From Citrobacter enshiensis (GTDB taxonomy: Bacteria > Pseudomonadota > Gammaproteobacteria > Enterobacterales > Enterobacteriaceae), in assembly GCF_029338175.1 (NCBI RefSeq), contig NZ_CP119862.1, positions 682,001 to 746,000 on the forward strand: a stretch of DNA of 64,000 nt, read 5' to 3'. Below, piece after piece: positions 35,639-45,570 of this stretch. The notes under the pieces were generated by a model. That model was given only the letters and a program-made list of their open reading frames with translations. It ran no database searches and was not told the DNA's origin. The position numbers and the translations under genes are program-made. How positions within the stretch are numbered: position 1 is the first letter of the stretch; each line of letters starts with the position of its first letter.

Positions 35639-36526
35639 ATGCCGAGACTAACTGCCAAAGATTTCCCGCAAGAACTGCTCGATTACTACGACTACTATGC
35701 ACATGGAAAGATATCCAAACGAGAGTTTCTCAATCTCGCCGCGAAGTACGCTGTGGGGGGTGTGACGGCGCTTGCGCTGTTTAACCTGCTGAAACCGAAT
35801 TATGCACTGGCGATGCAGGTGGAATTTACCGACCCGGATATTGTGCCGGAATACATCACCTATCCGTCACCGAACGGGCATGGCGAGGTGCGCGGGTATC
35901 TGGTCAGGCCCGCAAAAGCTGAAGGCAAAACGCCTGCTGTGGTGGTGGTTCATGAGAATCGGGGATTGAATCCCTATATCGAAGATGTGGCGCGGCGAGT
36001 GGCGAAGGCGGGTTACATTGCGCTGGCGCCAGATGGGTTGAGTTCTGTGGGTGGTTACCCCGGCAACGATGATAAAGGCCGGGAACTGCAGCAACAGGTC
36101 GATCCCACAAAATTAATGAATGATTTTTTTGCTGCCATTGAGTTTATGCAGCGTCATCCCGCGGCGACGGGCAAGGTCGGTATCACCGGCTTTTGCTATG
36201 GTGGTGGGGTATCGAATGCGGCGGCGGTAGCGTATCCGGAGTTGGCCTGTGCTGTTCCTTTTTATGGGCGGCAGGTGCCGGCTTCAGACGTCCCCAAAAT
36301 CAACGCGCCGTTGTTATTACACTACGCCGCGCTGGATACGCGGATTAATGAGGGCTGGCCCGCCTATGAAACGGCGCTTAAAGCAAATAATAAAGTCTTC
36401 GAAGCGTATATTTACCCTGGGGTAAATCACGGTTTTCACAATGATTCGACGCCGCGCTATGACAAGTCTGCCGCCGATCTTGCCTGGCAGCGGACATTGG
36501 CCTGGTTCGAAAAGTATTTACGATGA
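35639..36526 (+). CDS. yghX: Dienelactone hydrolase family protein YghX
   Basis: The product is 295 residues from ATG 35639, with GGAG seven bases upstream; the frame is open to 35600 but without a ribosome site. It is an alpha/beta hydrolase with the DLH nucleophile Cys in GITGFCYGGGVSNAA, the acid in AALDTRINEG and His in GVNHGFHND. Residues about 24-56 (ISKREFLNLAAKYAVGGVTALALFNLL...) look like a Tat-type signal with Lys-Arg in place of Arg-Arg, so it may be exported or anchored. It is often a pseudogene in K-12; here it is intact. Confidence 0.9.
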   Translation: MPRLTAKDFPQELLDYYDYYAHGKISKREFLNLAAKYAVGGVTALALFNLLKPNYALAMQVEFTDPDIVPEYITYPSPNGHGEVRGYLVRPAKAEGKTPAVVVVHENRGLNPYIEDVARRVAKAGYIALAPDGLSSVGGYPGNDDKGRELQQQVDPTKLMNDFFAAIEFMQRHPAATGKVGITGFCYGGGVSNAAAVAYPELACAVPFYGRQVPASDVPKINAPLLLHYAALDTRINEGWPAYETALKANNKVFEAYIYPGVNHGFHNDSTPRYDKSAADLAWQRTLAWFEKYLR

Positions 36527-36651
36527 AAGTTATGAGTTTGCTTATAAGTATTAAGACCAGATATTGAATAATAATGGTTTCCCATGTCATTAGCATTTGT
36601 TCAATATTGTGATTGAGGATGTTCTTGCCGCACAAAAAATGAAAAGTAAGT

Positions 36652-36678
36652 ATATCTTCTTCACATTTTGCCGATAAC
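36652..36678 (+). promoter_or_regulatory. Sigma-28 (FliA) type promoter of the chemoreceptor gene
   Basis: A perfect GCCGATAA -10 element (36671-36678) follows a TATA at 36652-36655 with the normal 15-base gap; the consensus is TAAA-N15-GCCGATAA. The start codon is 54 bases downstream. This places the receptor in the flagellar class-3 regulon. Confidence 0.8.
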
Positions 36679-36731
36679 GAGGATAAGTCACGCCTGATGG
36701 CGAATCCTTCATTTACGGCAAGGAAATTCTT

Positions 36732-38372
36732 ATGTACTTACTGCGAAACCTTTCTATTCGTGTTGTCATGCTGACAATATTGGGTCTTTTTTGTCTGCTC
36801 TGGTCGGGCGTCGGTGTATTTAGCATCCATGCCTTATCTAAAGTCACGGAAGGGAATGAAGTTGACCGACATCTGGTGCGTCAGATGACGGTACTTAGCC
36901 AGGGCAACGATCAGTATTTTCGCTTTGTTACCCGTCTGAGTCGCGCAATGGACGTTAAAATCGGCGGCGGCATGCCCGATTTCGCCCCTGCACAGCAATC
37001 GCTTGATAATATGCGTAAAAAGCTTCAGGAGATGAAAACGCTGTCGCCGGGTCCAATGGATCAGGAGGTGGCTGCCGCGGTGCTGGCAAATTGGCAGGCC
37101 TTGCTGGACAAGGGGATCTCGCCGCAAATGCAGCTGGCAAAGCAGGGTACTCAGGCGGCATGGAGCGAGCAGGCAACGACCGTGACGCCCGCCTTAAGTC
37201 GTGCGTTTGGCGCCAGCGTAGAACGTTTTAACCGTGAAGCCGGGACAAAGCTGGATAACACCCGTGTCATGGTGGATGGTAAAACATCGGTTATCCGCAC
37301 GATGATCATCGCCGCTGCGATTCTGGGCATCGCGATCCTCCTCTTTACTGACCGCTATCTTGTGGTACTGCTGATGAAACCGCTGGCGCGTATCCGTCAG
37401 CAGTTTCGCCAGATTGCGCAGGGCGATCTCAGCCAGCCGGTTGAGGATTTGGGGCGTAACTGTGTGGGACAACTGATGCCTATGCTCCGTGCAATGCAGG
37501 ACAGTCTGCGTGAAGCGGTGAGCACCATTCGTTCGGGCAGCGACAATATCTGGCGTGGTGCGACGGAGATCTCAAGCGGAAACAACGATCTCTCTTCCCG
37601 CACCGAGGAACAGGCTGCGGCACTGGAAGAGACGGCTGCCAGCATGGAACAACTTACCGCAACGGTAAAACTGAATGCAGATAACGCGCGCCAGGCCAGC
37701 CAACTTGCAGATATTGCATCGGCCACCGCCGAAAAAGGCGGCGCGCTGGTGTCGGAAGTGGTTGATACCATGGACGGTATTTCCGCAAGTTCAAAGCAGA
37801 TTGCCGAAATCACTACCGTTATCAACAGCATCGCCTTCCAGACCAATATCCTGGCGCTGAATGCCGCCGTTGAAGCCGCCAGAGCGGGCGAGCAAGGTCG
37901 CGGATTTGCGGTTGTCGCAGGTGAAGTGCGCAATCTGGCCAGCCGCAGCGCGGGCGCCGCGAAAGAGATCGAAACGCTGATTGCTGAATCAGCGCATCGT
38001 GTCGGGCAGGGAGCGCAACTGGTGAAAGATACCGGCTCGACCATGGAGGCCATTCTGCGGGGCGTCACGGAAGTTACTACCATCATGAAGCAAATTGCAT
38101 CGGCCTCCGAGGAGCAGAGCAAAGGCATCTCTCAGGTGGGGGTGGCGATCACCCAGATGGACAGCGTGACCCAACAAAACGCCGCGCTCGTGGAGCAGAT
38201 CTCAGCGGCCGCGTCAGCGCTGGAACGTCAAACCGAGGAGTTGCAGCACTCAGTACAACGGTTCCGCCTCTCTCATAGCGAACCGCAGACTCAGCCGGGA
38301 AAAAACGCGTCCGGCCCAGCCCAAACCGGGGCTTCCGCTTCCGGTTTAACCGATGAGTGGGTGGCCTTTTAA
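36732..38372 (+). CDS. Methyl-accepting chemotaxis protein
   Basis: The 546-residue chemoreceptor has a first membrane helix at about 10-32, a periplasmic four-helix-bundle ligand domain at about 33-187, a second helix at about 188-208, a HAMP domain at about 210-262, then methylation helices and the hairpin tip ([39 protein letters not shown]). It ends EWVAF, a variant of the NWETF-type pentapeptide that tethers CheR/CheB. This receptor is not present at this locus in K-12; Salmonella has extra receptors nearby. Ligand unknown. Confidence 0.93.
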   Translation: MYLLRNLSIRVVMLTILGLFCLLWSGVGVFSIHALSKVTEGNEVDRHLVRQMTVLSQGNDQYFRFVTRLSRAMDVKIGGGMPDFAPAQQSLDNMRKKLQEMKTLSPGPMDQEVAAAVLANWQALLDKGISPQMQLAKQGTQAAWSEQATTVTPALSRAFGASVERFNREAGTKLDNTRVMVDGKTSVIRTMIIAAAILGIAILLFTDRYLVVLLMKPLARIRQQFRQIAQGDLSQPVEDLGRNCVGQLMPMLRAMQDSLREAVSTIRSGSDNIWRGATEISSGNNDLSSRTEEQAAALEETAASMEQLTATVKLNADNARQASQLADIASATAEKGGALVSEVVDTMDGISASSKQIAEITTVINSIAFQTNILALNAAVEAARAGEQGRGFAVVAGEVRNLASRSAGAAKEIETLIAESAHRVGQGAQLVKDTGSTMEAILRGVTEVTTIMKQIASASEEQSKGISQVGVAITQMDSVTQQNAALVEQISAAASALERQTEELQHSVQRFRLSHSEPQTQPGKNASGPAQTGASASGLTDEWVAF

Positions 38373-38417
38373 TCAGGCGCAAAAAAGCGCGCAATACCGC
38401 TGGCCTTTGTTTAAAAA

Positions 38418-38445
38418 ATCGCTATATAATTTATTATATAGCGAT
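38418..38445. promoter_or_regulatory. Perfect ModE-like palindrome over the yghW promoter
   Basis: Half sites ATCGCTATATA and TATATAGCGAT are exact reverse complements around six bases (ATTTAT); one more matching base extends each side. This is the form of the ModE (molybdate-responsive repressor) consensus as I recall it, ATCGnTATATA-N6-TATATAnCGAT. The palindrome overlaps possible -10 hexamers and ends 11 bases before the yghW start. Confidence 0.7.
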
Positions 38446-38456
38446 TGGAGATCTGT

Positions 38457-38744
38457 ATGAAAAATCATTTTGGCAAAGGTTTGATGGCCGGATTAAATGC
38501 ATCACGCGCCGACAGCGCACGTAATGTGGCGAATTTTTGTTCCGATTATAAACGTGGTTTCGTATTAGGTTTTTCGCATCGAATGTTTGAAAAAACGGGC
38601 GATCGTCAACTTAGCGCCTGGGAGGCGGGAATTCTGACCCGTCGTTATGGACTGGATAAAGAGATGGTGATGGACTTCTTTAGAGAGAATCAGTCGAATA
38701 CAACAATTCGATTTTTCATGGCCGGTTATCGACTCGAAGCTTGA
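38457..38744 (+). CDS. yghW: DUF2623 small protein YghW
   Basis: The product is 95 residues from ATG 38457 (GGAG upstream), matching E. coli YghW ([61 protein letters not shown]). It is a basic, soluble protein of unknown function in family DUF2623. A perfect ModE-like operator covers its promoter. The hydrogenase-2 operon starts 188 bases later on the same strand, so read-through is possible. Confidence 0.93.
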   Translation: MKNHFGKGLMAGLNASRADSARNVANFCSDYKRGFVLGFSHRMFEKTGDRQLSAWEAGILTRRYGLDKEMVMDFFRENQSNTTIRFFMAGYRLEA

Positions 38745-38932
38745 TCCAAAAGGGGTATTATCCTGCTTTAATTAATTACACTATTGTCTTACATCTTCGT
38801 TTTATTGTCCCGTCGCAGTATCATAATATACATAACCATAAAGAAAGTGTGGTAAATGGCGCACCGATCGCAGTATGGTTTTTGCGATGGGTGCAAAATA
38901 GAGCCAGGTCTTTGCAACGGAATAACAATATA

Positions 38933-40051
38933 ATGACTGGAGATAATTCTCTCACCAATTCTCACGGCGTTAACCGTCGTGATTTCATGAAGCTTTGTGC
39001 AGCACTAGCCGCGACTATGGGGCTCAGTAGCAAAGCTGCCGCAGAAATGGCCGAGTCGGTTACCCGTCCTCAGCGTCCACCGGTTATCTGGATTGGCGCT
39101 CAGGAATGTACGGGTTGTACTGAATCCCTTCTGCGAGCAACTCACCCAACGGTAGAAAACCTTGTTCTGGAGACGATCTCTCTTGAATATCATGAGGTCC
39201 TTTCCGCCGCCTTCGGCCATCAGGTCGAGGAGAACAAACATAATGCTCTGGAGAAATATAAAGGGCAGTATGTGTTGGTCGTCGATGGTTCTATCCCATT
39301 AAAAGATAACGGTATTTACTGCATGGTTGCCGGTGAGCCTATTGTGGATCACATCCGCAGAGCGGCTGAAGGCGCAGCGGCGATTATCGCTATCGGCTCC
39401 TGTGCTGCATGGGGCGGTGTTGCTGCTGCGGGTGTGAACCCAACGGGCGCCGTCGGTTTGCAGGAAGTGCTGCCGGGCAAAACCATTATCAATATCCCAG
39501 GCTGTCCGCCTAACCCGCACAACTTCCTCGCGACAGTTGCGCACATCATTACGTATGGCAAACCACCGAAACTGGATGCGAAAAATCGTCCTACCTTTGC
39601 CTATGGTCGCTTGATTCACGAACATTGCGAACGCCGCCCGCACTTTGATGCCGGTCGTTTTGCGAAAGAGTTTGGTGATGAAGGCCACCGTGAAGGCTGG
39701 TGCCTCTACCATCTGGGCTGTAAAGGACCAGAAACCTACGGTAACTGCTCCACACTGCAGTTCTGCGATGTCGGCGGCGTATGGCCGGTCGCGATTGGAC
39801 ACCCTTGCTACGGCTGTAATGAAGAAGGCATCGGTTTCAACAAAGGTATCCACCAGCTCGCTCATGTGGAAAATCAAACTCCGCGCTCAGAAAAACCTGA
39901 CGTGAACATGAAAGAGGGCGGCAACGTTTCTGCTGGCGCTATCGGGTTGCTTGGCGGTGTTGCTGGGCTGGTTGCCGGTGTCAGTGTGATGGCGGTACGT
40001 GAACTGGGGCGTCAGCAAAAGAAAGATGACGCTGACTCACGGGGAGAATAA
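38933..40051 (+). CDS. hybO: Hydrogenase-2 small subunit
   Basis: The product is 372 residues from ATG 38933, the E. coli HybO length; upstream in-frame codons to 38741 are not likely translated. It has a twin-arginine signal ([18 protein letters not shown]), then the iron-sulfur domains with many conserved Cys ([60 protein letters not shown]). A C-terminal hydrophobic helix (about 335-356) anchors it facing the periplasm. It passes electrons from the NiFe site of HybC. It is the first gene of hybOABCDEFG. Confidence 0.98.
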   Translation: MTGDNSLTNSHGVNRRDFMKLCAALAATMGLSSKAAAEMAESVTRPQRPPVIWIGAQECTGCTESLLRATHPTVENLVLETISLEYHEVLSAAFGHQVEENKHNALEKYKGQYVLVVDGSIPLKDNGIYCMVAGEPIVDHIRRAAEGAAAIIAIGSCAAWGGVAAAGVNPTGAVGLQEVLPGKTIINIPGCPPNPHNFLATVAHIITYGKPPKLDAKNRPTFAYGRLIHEHCERRPHFDAGRFAKEFGDEGHREGWCLYHLGCKGPETYGNCSTLQFCDVGGVWPVAIGHPCYGCNEEGIGFNKGIHQLAHVENQTPRSEKPDVNMKEGGNVSAGAIGLLGGVAGLVAGVSVMAVRELGRQQKKDDADSRGE

Positions 40052-40053
40052 CC

Positions 40054-41040
40054 GTGAACAGACGTAACTTTATTAAAGCAGCCTCAAGCGGGGCATTGCT
40101 GCTAGGCGCCGCGCCGTCTGTCAGCTATGCAGCTGCCGAAAATCGCCCGCCGATCCCAGGATCGCTGGGGATGTTGTATGACTCGACGCTGTGCGTAGGC
40201 TGTCAGGCCTGCGTGACTAAGTGTCAGGATATCAACTTCCCGGCGCGCAACCCGGAAGGGGAACAGACCTGGTCCAATAACGACAAACTGTCGCCATACA
40301 CCAATAACGTCATCCAGGTGTGGCGTAGCGGCGATGGTGTCAACAAGGACCAGGAAGAGAACGGCTACGCGTACATTAAAAAACAATGTATGCACTGCGT
40401 CGATCCCAACTGCGTCTCCGTTTGTCCGGTATCTGCACTCAAAAAAGATCCCAAAACCGGCATCGTTCATTACGACAAAGATGTGTGTACCGGTTGTCGT
40501 TACTGCATGGTTGCCTGTCCTTACAACGTGCCGAAATACGACTACAACAACCCGTTTGGTGCGCTGCATAAATGTGAGCTGTGTAACCAGAAAGGTGTTG
40601 AGCGTCTTGATAAAGGCGGTTTGCCAGGCTGCGTCGAAGTTTGTCCTGCCGGGGCGGTCATTTTTGGCACGCGTGAAGAGCTGATGGCGGAAGCGAAAAA
40701 ACGTCTGGCACTGAAACCAGGCAGCGACTACCACTATCCACGCCAAACGTTGAAATCGGACGATACCTATCTGCAGACGGTACCGAAGTACTACCCGCAT
40801 CTGTACGGTGAAAAAGAGGGCGGCGGTACTCAGGTGCTGGTGTTGACGGGGGTTCCTTATGAGAATCTGGACCTTCCGCAGTTGGCCGATCTTTCAACCG
40901 GCGCACGTTCCGAACATGTTCAACACACCCTGTATAAAGGCATGATGCTACCACTGGCCGTGCTGGCGGGCTTAACCGTGCTGGTTCGTCGTAACACCAA
41001 AAACGACCATCACGACGGAGGAGACGATCATGAGTCATGA
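40054..41040 (+). CDS. hybA: Hydrogenase-2 ferredoxin-like subunit HybA
   Basis: The 328-residue protein starts with GTG. It has a Tat signal ([20 protein letters not shown]), four 4Fe-4S Cys clusters ([45 protein letters not shown]...CVEVCP) and a C-terminal membrane helix (about 296-312). It carries electrons between HybO and the membrane protein HybB. The gene follows hybO by two bases and overlaps hybB. Confidence 0.97.
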   Translation: MNRRNFIKAASSGALLLGAAPSVSYAAAENRPPIPGSLGMLYDSTLCVGCQACVTKCQDINFPARNPEGEQTWSNNDKLSPYTNNVIQVWRSGDGVNKDQEENGYAYIKKQCMHCVDPNCVSVCPVSALKKDPKTGIVHYDKDVCTGCRYCMVACPYNVPKYDYNNPFGALHKCELCNQKGVERLDKGGLPGCVEVCPAGAVIFGTREELMAEAKKRLALKPGSDYHYPRQTLKSDDTYLQTVPKYYPHLYGEKEGGGTQVLVLTGVPYENLDLPQLADLSTGARSEHVQHTLYKGMMLPLAVLAGLTVLVRRNTKNDHHDGGDDHES

Positions 41041-42208
41041 TCCTAAACCGCTGGGCGGAAAAATAGTCAGTAAACCGGTCATTATTTTTGGGCCGCTTAT
41101 CATCCTCTGCATGATCCTCATCGTGAAACGTCTGGTATTCGGATTGGGGTCCGTCTCCGATCTGAACGGCGGTTTCCCGTGGGGCGTGTGGATCGCGTTT
41201 GACCTGTTAATCGGTACGGGCTTCGCTTGTGGCGGTTGGGCGCTGGCGTGGGCAGTCTATGTCTTCAACAAAGGGGAATATCACCCGCTGGTGCGTCCTG
41301 CATTGCTGGCGAGCCTGTTCGGTTATTCCCTCGGTGGTCTGTCGATCACTATCGACGTAGGCCGATACTGGAACCTGCCGTATTTCTACATTCCGGGCCA
41401 CTTTAACGTGAACTCGGTACTGTTCGAAACGGCGGTCTGTATGACCATCTATATCGGCATCATGGCGCTGGAATTTGCTCCAGCCTTGTTTGAACGTCTG
41501 GGGTGGAAAGTGTCCCTCAAGCGTCTGAACAAAGTGATGTTCTTTATCATTGCCCTCGGCGCGCTGCTGCCGACTATGCACCAGTCTTCAATGGGTTCAT
41601 TGATGATTTCTGCGGGTAATAAGGTCCATCCGCTATGGCAAGCCTATGAAATGCTGCCGCTGTTCTCGGTATTGACCGCCTTTATCATGGGCTTCTCGAT
41701 CGTGATTTTTGAAGGTTCGCTGGTACAAAGCGGTCTGAAAGGGAACGGTCCGGACGAGAAAAGTTTGTTCATTAAGCTAACGAACACGATCAGCGTCTTG
41801 CTGGCGATCTTCGTGGTTCTGCGCTTTGGTGAACTTATCTATCGGGACAAACTGTCGTATGCGTTTGCAGGCGACTTTTACTCAGCCATGTTCTGGCTTG
41901 AGGTTGTGCTGATGGTCTTCCCGCTGGTGGTACTGCGCATCGCGAAACTGCGTAACGACTCACGCATGTTGTACCTGTCCGCGCTGAGCGCGTTGTTAGG
42001 TTGTGCAACATGGCGTCTGTCCTACTCGCTGGTGGCATTCAATCCAGGCGGCGGCTACCACTACTTCCCGACCTGGGAAGAACTGTTGATTTCTATTGGT
42101 TTTGTGGCTATTGAGATTTGCGCATATATCGTACTCATTCGTCTACTGCCGATACTTCCTCCTTTAAAGCAAAACGATCAAAATCGTCATGAGGCGAGCA
42201 AAGCATGA
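41030..42208 (+). CDS. hybB: Hydrogenase-2 membrane subunit HybB
   Basis: The 392-residue polytopic protein of the NrfD/PsrC family has about ten membrane helices. It links the hydrogenase to the menaquinone pool. It overlaps hybA by 11 bases and hybC by 4, consistent with coupled translation. Confidence 0.97.
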   Translation: MSHDPKPLGGKIVSKPVIIFGPLIILCMILIVKRLVFGLGSVSDLNGGFPWGVWIAFDLLIGTGFACGGWALAWAVYVFNKGEYHPLVRPALLASLFGYSLGGLSITIDVGRYWNLPYFYIPGHFNVNSVLFETAVCMTIYIGIMALEFAPALFERLGWKVSLKRLNKVMFFIIALGALLPTMHQSSMGSLMISAGNKVHPLWQAYEMLPLFSVLTAFIMGFSIVIFEGSLVQSGLKGNGPDEKSLFIKLTNTISVLLAIFVVLRFGELIYRDKLSYAFAGDFYSAMFWLEVVLMVFPLVVLRIAKLRNDSRMLYLSALSALLGCATWRLSYSLVAFNPGGGYHYFPTWEELLISIGFVAIEICAYIVLIRLLPILPPLKQNDQNRHEASKA

Positions 42209-43908
42209 GCCAGAGAATTACTATTGATCCGGTAACCCGTATTGAGGGGCATTTACGCATCGACTGCGAAATCGAAAATGGCGTGGTATCAAAAGCATGG
42301 GCATCCGGCACCATGTGGCGCGGCATGGAAGAGATCGTGAAAAACCGCGATCCGCGCGATGCGTGGATGATTGTGCAGCGTATTTGTGGTGTTTGCACCA
42401 CGACTCACGCTATCTCTTCCGTGCGTGCAGCAGAAAGCGCGCTGAATATTGATGTTCCCGTGAACGCACAGTACATCCGTAACATCATTCTGGCAGCGCA
42501 CACCACGCATGACCATATCGTGCACTTTTATCAGCTGTCTGCACTGGACTGGGTGGACATCACCTCCGCACTGAAAGCCGATCCGGCGAAAGCCTCGGCG
42601 ATGCTGAATGGCGTGTCGACCTGGCACCTGAACAGCGCGGAAGAGTTCACCAAGGTTCAGAACAAGATTAAAGACCTGGTTGCCAGCGGCCAGTTAGGCA
42701 TTTTCGCTAACGGTTGCTGGGGTCACCCGGCGATGCAACTGCCGCCGGAAGTGAACCTGATTGCGGTGGCGCACTACCTGCAGGCGCTGGAATGCCAGCG
42801 TGATGCAAACCGCGTCGTGGCTCTGCTGGGCGGTAAAACACCGCACATTCAGAACCTGGCGGTCGGTGGGGTAGCGAACCCTATCAATCTGGATGGTCTG
42901 GGCGTGCTGAACCTTGAACGCCTGATGTACATTAAGTCCTTCATCGATAAGCTGAGCGACTTTGTTGAGCAGGTTTACAAGGTGGATACCGCGGTTATTG
43001 CGGCGTTCTATCCTGAGTGGCTGGAACGCGGCCAGGGTGCGGTGAACTACCTGAGCGCACCGGAATTCCCGACTGATGGTAAAAACGGTAGCTTCCTGTT
43101 CCCTGGTGGTTACATCACGGATGCGAACCTGTCTACCTATCGTCCGATCACCTCTCACTCCGACGAATACCTGATCAAAGGGATTCAGGAAAGTGCGAAG
43201 CACGCGTGGTACAAAGACGAAGCGCCGCAGGCACCGTGGGAAGGCACAACGGTTCCGGATTACACCGGCTGGTCAGATGACGGCAAATACTCCTGGGTTA
43301 AAGCGCCAACCTTCTACGGTAAAACTGTCGAAGTGGGTCCGCTGGCCAACATGCTGTGTAAACTGGCGGCAAAACGTGAGTCTACTCATGCCAAGCTGAA
43401 TGAAATCATTGCGATTTACACGAAGCTGACCGGTAAAACGATCGAAGTGGCGCAACTGCATTCGACGCTGGGCCGCATTATTGGTCGTACTGTTCACTGC
43501 TGTGAACTGCAGAATGTCTTGCAGGATCAGTATAACGCGCTGATCGTGAACATCGGTAAAGGCGACCACACGACCTTCGTGAAACCGAATATTCCGGCAA
43601 CCGGCGAATTCAAAGGTGTCGGCTTCCTCGAAGCGCCACGCGGTATGCTTTCTCACTGGATGGTGATCAAAGACGGCATTATCAGCAACTACCAGGCGGT
43701 TGTACCGTCAACCTGGAACTCTGGCCCACGTAACTTTAATGACGAAGTGGGACCGTATGAGCGCTCTCTGGTAGGGACGCCGATCGCCGATCCGAACAAA
43801 CCGCTGGAAGTGGTGCGTACCATTCACTCTTTCGACCCTTGTATGTCATGTGCGGTGCATGTGGTGGACGTTGACGGGAACGAAGTCGTCTCAGTTAAGG
43901 TTCTGTAA
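42205..43908 (+). CDS. hybC: Hydrogenase-2 large (NiFe) subunit
   Basis: The 567-residue catalytic subunit oxidises H2. The nickel-binding Cys pairs lie in RICGVCTTTH near the N-terminus and DPCMSCAVHVVDVDGNEVVSVKVL at the end. The last 15 or so residues after His form the peptide removed by HybD during maturation. It has no signal of its own and is carried out with HybO. Length equals E. coli HybC. Confidence 0.98.
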   Translation: MSQRITIDPVTRIEGHLRIDCEIENGVVSKAWASGTMWRGMEEIVKNRDPRDAWMIVQRICGVCTTTHAISSVRAAESALNIDVPVNAQYIRNIILAAHTTHDHIVHFYQLSALDWVDITSALKADPAKASAMLNGVSTWHLNSAEEFTKVQNKIKDLVASGQLGIFANGCWGHPAMQLPPEVNLIAVAHYLQALECQRDANRVVALLGGKTPHIQNLAVGGVANPINLDGLGVLNLERLMYIKSFIDKLSDFVEQVYKVDTAVIAAFYPEWLERGQGAVNYLSAPEFPTDGKNGSFLFPGGYITDANLSTYRPITSHSDEYLIKGIQESAKHAWYKDEAPQAPWEGTTVPDYTGWSDDGKYSWVKAPTFYGKTVEVGPLANMLCKLAAKRESTHAKLNEIIAIYTKLTGKTIEVAQLHSTLGRIIGRTVHCCELQNVLQDQYNALIVNIGKGDHTTFVKPNIPATGEFKGVGFLEAPRGMLSHWMVIKDGIISNYQAVVPSTWNSGPRNFNDEVGPYERSLVGTPIADPNKPLEVVRTIHSFDPCMSCAVHVVDVDGNEVVSVKVL

Positions 43909-44402
43909 TGCGGATATTAGTCTTAGGGGTCGGCAATATTTTGCTGACCGATGAAGCCATCGGAGTACGTATCGTTGAAGCGTTAGAGCAGCGATATGTG
44001 CTGCCGGATTTCGTTGAGATCCTCGATGGCGGCACGGCGGGAATGGAGCTTCTCGGCGATATGGCGAACAGAGATCACCTGATCATTGCTGACGCCATTG
44101 TGTCGAGAAAAAACACTCCGGGAACCATGATGATCCTGCGGGATGAAGAGATTCCGGCGCTGTTTACCAACAAGATCTCCCCGCATCAGCTTGGGCTGGC
44201 CGACGTTTTGTCGGCCCTTCGCTTCACCGACGAATTTCCGAAGAAACTGACGCTGGTTGGTGTTATTCCGGAATCGCTGGAACCGCATATTGGCTTAACG
44301 CCGACAGTGGAAGCGATGATTGAACCTGCTTTAGAGCAGGTTCTTGCCGCGCTGCGCGAATCAGGTGTTGAAGCTATCCCACGGGAGGCGGCGCATGTCT
44401 GA
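43908..44402 (+). CDS. hybD: Hydrogenase-2 maturation endopeptidase
   Basis: The 164-residue protease cleaves the HybC C-terminus after nickel insertion. It has LGVGNILLTDEAIGVRIVEAL at the start, with the nickel-sensing acidic residues Glu16, Asp62 and His93 expected in EAIG, IADAIV and SPHQLG. It overlaps the hybC stop (TAATG). Confidence 0.97.
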   Translation: MRILVLGVGNILLTDEAIGVRIVEALEQRYVLPDFVEILDGGTAGMELLGDMANRDHLIIADAIVSRKNTPGTMMILRDEEIPALFTNKISPHQLGLADVLSALRFTDEFPKKLTLVGVIPESLEPHIGLTPTVEAMIEPALEQVLAALRESGVEAIPREAAHV

Positions 44403-44883
44403 GGAGTTGTTAGGGTTCCAGACTCCCCCGAAGACGCAGGTTCAGGCCGCGTTTGAAGAGATTGCGCAGCGTTCGATGCACGATCTCGCTTTTCTGCATC
44501 CGAACATGCCGGTGTACGTCTCTGATTTTACGCTATTTGAAGGTCAATGGACGGGGTGTGTTATCACCCCGTGGATGTTGAGTGCGCTGATTTTCCCTGG
44601 GCCGGAACAACTCTGGCCGCCGCGTAAAGTCAGTGAAAAACTGGGGCTTCGTCTGCCCTACGGCGCAATGACCTTCACCGTTGGCGAGCTGGATGGCGTT
44701 TCACAGTATCTCTCCTGTTCGCTGATGTCGCCGCTAAATCACAGCATGTCAGCAGAAGAAGGGGTCCGCCTGGCGGATGACTGTGCGCGGATGCTGCTGT
44801 CGCTGCCGGTCAGCAATCCTGACGCGCCACAGCTAAATCGTCGTGCGCTGCTGCTGGGCCGTAGGAACTGCGAAAATGCATGA
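44395..44883 (+). CDS. hybE: Hydrogenase-2 Tat chaperone HybE
   Basis: The product is 162 residues from ATG 44395, the E. coli HybE length. It binds the HybO signal peptide and holds back export until assembly is complete. Conserved blocks FEEIAQRSMHDLAFLHPNMPVYVSDF and TPWMLSALIFPGPEQLWP are present. It overlaps hybD and hybF by 8 bases each. Confidence 0.95.
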   Translation: MSEELLGFQTPPKTQVQAAFEEIAQRSMHDLAFLHPNMPVYVSDFTLFEGQWTGCVITPWMLSALIFPGPEQLWPPRKVSEKLGLRLPYGAMTFTVGELDGVSQYLSCSLMSPLNHSMSAEEGVRLADDCARMLLSLPVSNPDAPQLNRRALLLGRRNCENA

Positions 44884-45217
44884 GTTGTCTCTGTGCCAGA
44901 GCGCCGTTGAGATCATCGTGCAGCAGGCAGAACAACATGATGTAAAGCGGGTCACCGGCGTGTGGCTGGAGATCGGGGCACTCTCTTGCGTTGAAGAGAG
45001 TGCTGTGCGTTTCAGTTTCGATATCGTCTGCCAGGGTACGGTTGCGCAGGGATGTGAGCTTCACATCGACTACAAACCGGCTCAGGCCTGGTGTTGGGAT
45101 TGTAGCCAGGCGGTTGAAATCTTGCAGCATGACGCACAGTGTCCGCTTTGTCATGGCGATCGTCTGCGTGTTGAAACCGGCGATACGTTGAAAGTAAAAA
45201 GTATTGAAGTTGAATAA
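44876..45217 (+). CDS. hybF: Nickel-insertion protein HybF (HypA homologue)
   Basis: The 113-residue HypA-family protein has the N-terminal MHELSLCQSAVEII, whose His2 binds nickel, and a zinc domain with two Cys pairs, CWDC and CPLC. It delivers nickel to HybC together with HypB. Confidence 0.97.
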   Translation: MHELSLCQSAVEIIVQQAEQHDVKRVTGVWLEIGALSCVEESAVRFSFDIVCQGTVAQGCELHIDYKPAQAWCWDCSQAVEILQHDAQCPLCHGDRLRVETGDTLKVKSIEVE

Positions 45218-45244
45218 CCCGTTGTACATTCCAGGTGGTTAACT

Positions 45245-45493
45245 ATGTGTATTGGAGTTCCGGGTCAGGTGCTGGCCGTCGGTGAAGATATTCACCAGCT
45301 TGCGCAGGTTGAAGTGTGTGGCATCAAGCGTGATGTCAACATTGCGCTGATATGTGAAGGCGATACTGCTGAGCTGGTCGGGCAATGGGTACTGGTGCAT
45401 GTGGGATTTGCGATGAGTATCATCGACGAAGAGGAAGCCAAAGCCACATTAGACGCGCTACGCCGTATGGAGTATGACGTCACCAGCGCCTGA
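45245..45493 (+). CDS. hybG: Hydrogenase maturation chaperone HybG (HypC family)
   Basis: The 82-residue HypC-type protein starts MCIGVPGQV, where Cys2 carries the Fe(CN)2CO group with HypD and hands it to the large subunit. It is the last gene of the hyb operon. Confidence 0.97.
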   Translation: MCIGVPGQVLAVGEDIHQLAQVEVCGIKRDVNIALICEGDTAELVGQWVLVHVGFAMSIIDEEEAKATLDALRRMEYDVTSA

Positions 45494-45527
45494 TAACCCC
45501 TGATGGCAATCTGTTAAGTGCCCTTAC

Positions 45528-45555
45528 ATCGCTGTATACTTAATTATACATCGAT
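45528..45555. promoter_or_regulatory. ModE-like palindrome over the promoter of the binding-protein pair
   Basis: Half sites ATCGCTGTATA and TATACATCGAT match as reverse complements at 10 of 11 positions around a 6-base centre (CTTAAT), the same 11-6-11 layout as the site before yghW. A good -10 hexamer TATACT (45535-45540) lies inside it, so occupancy would repress transcription. The gene starts 15 bases after the site. Confidence 0.65.
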
Positions 45556-45570
45556 AGTGAGGACACTCCC

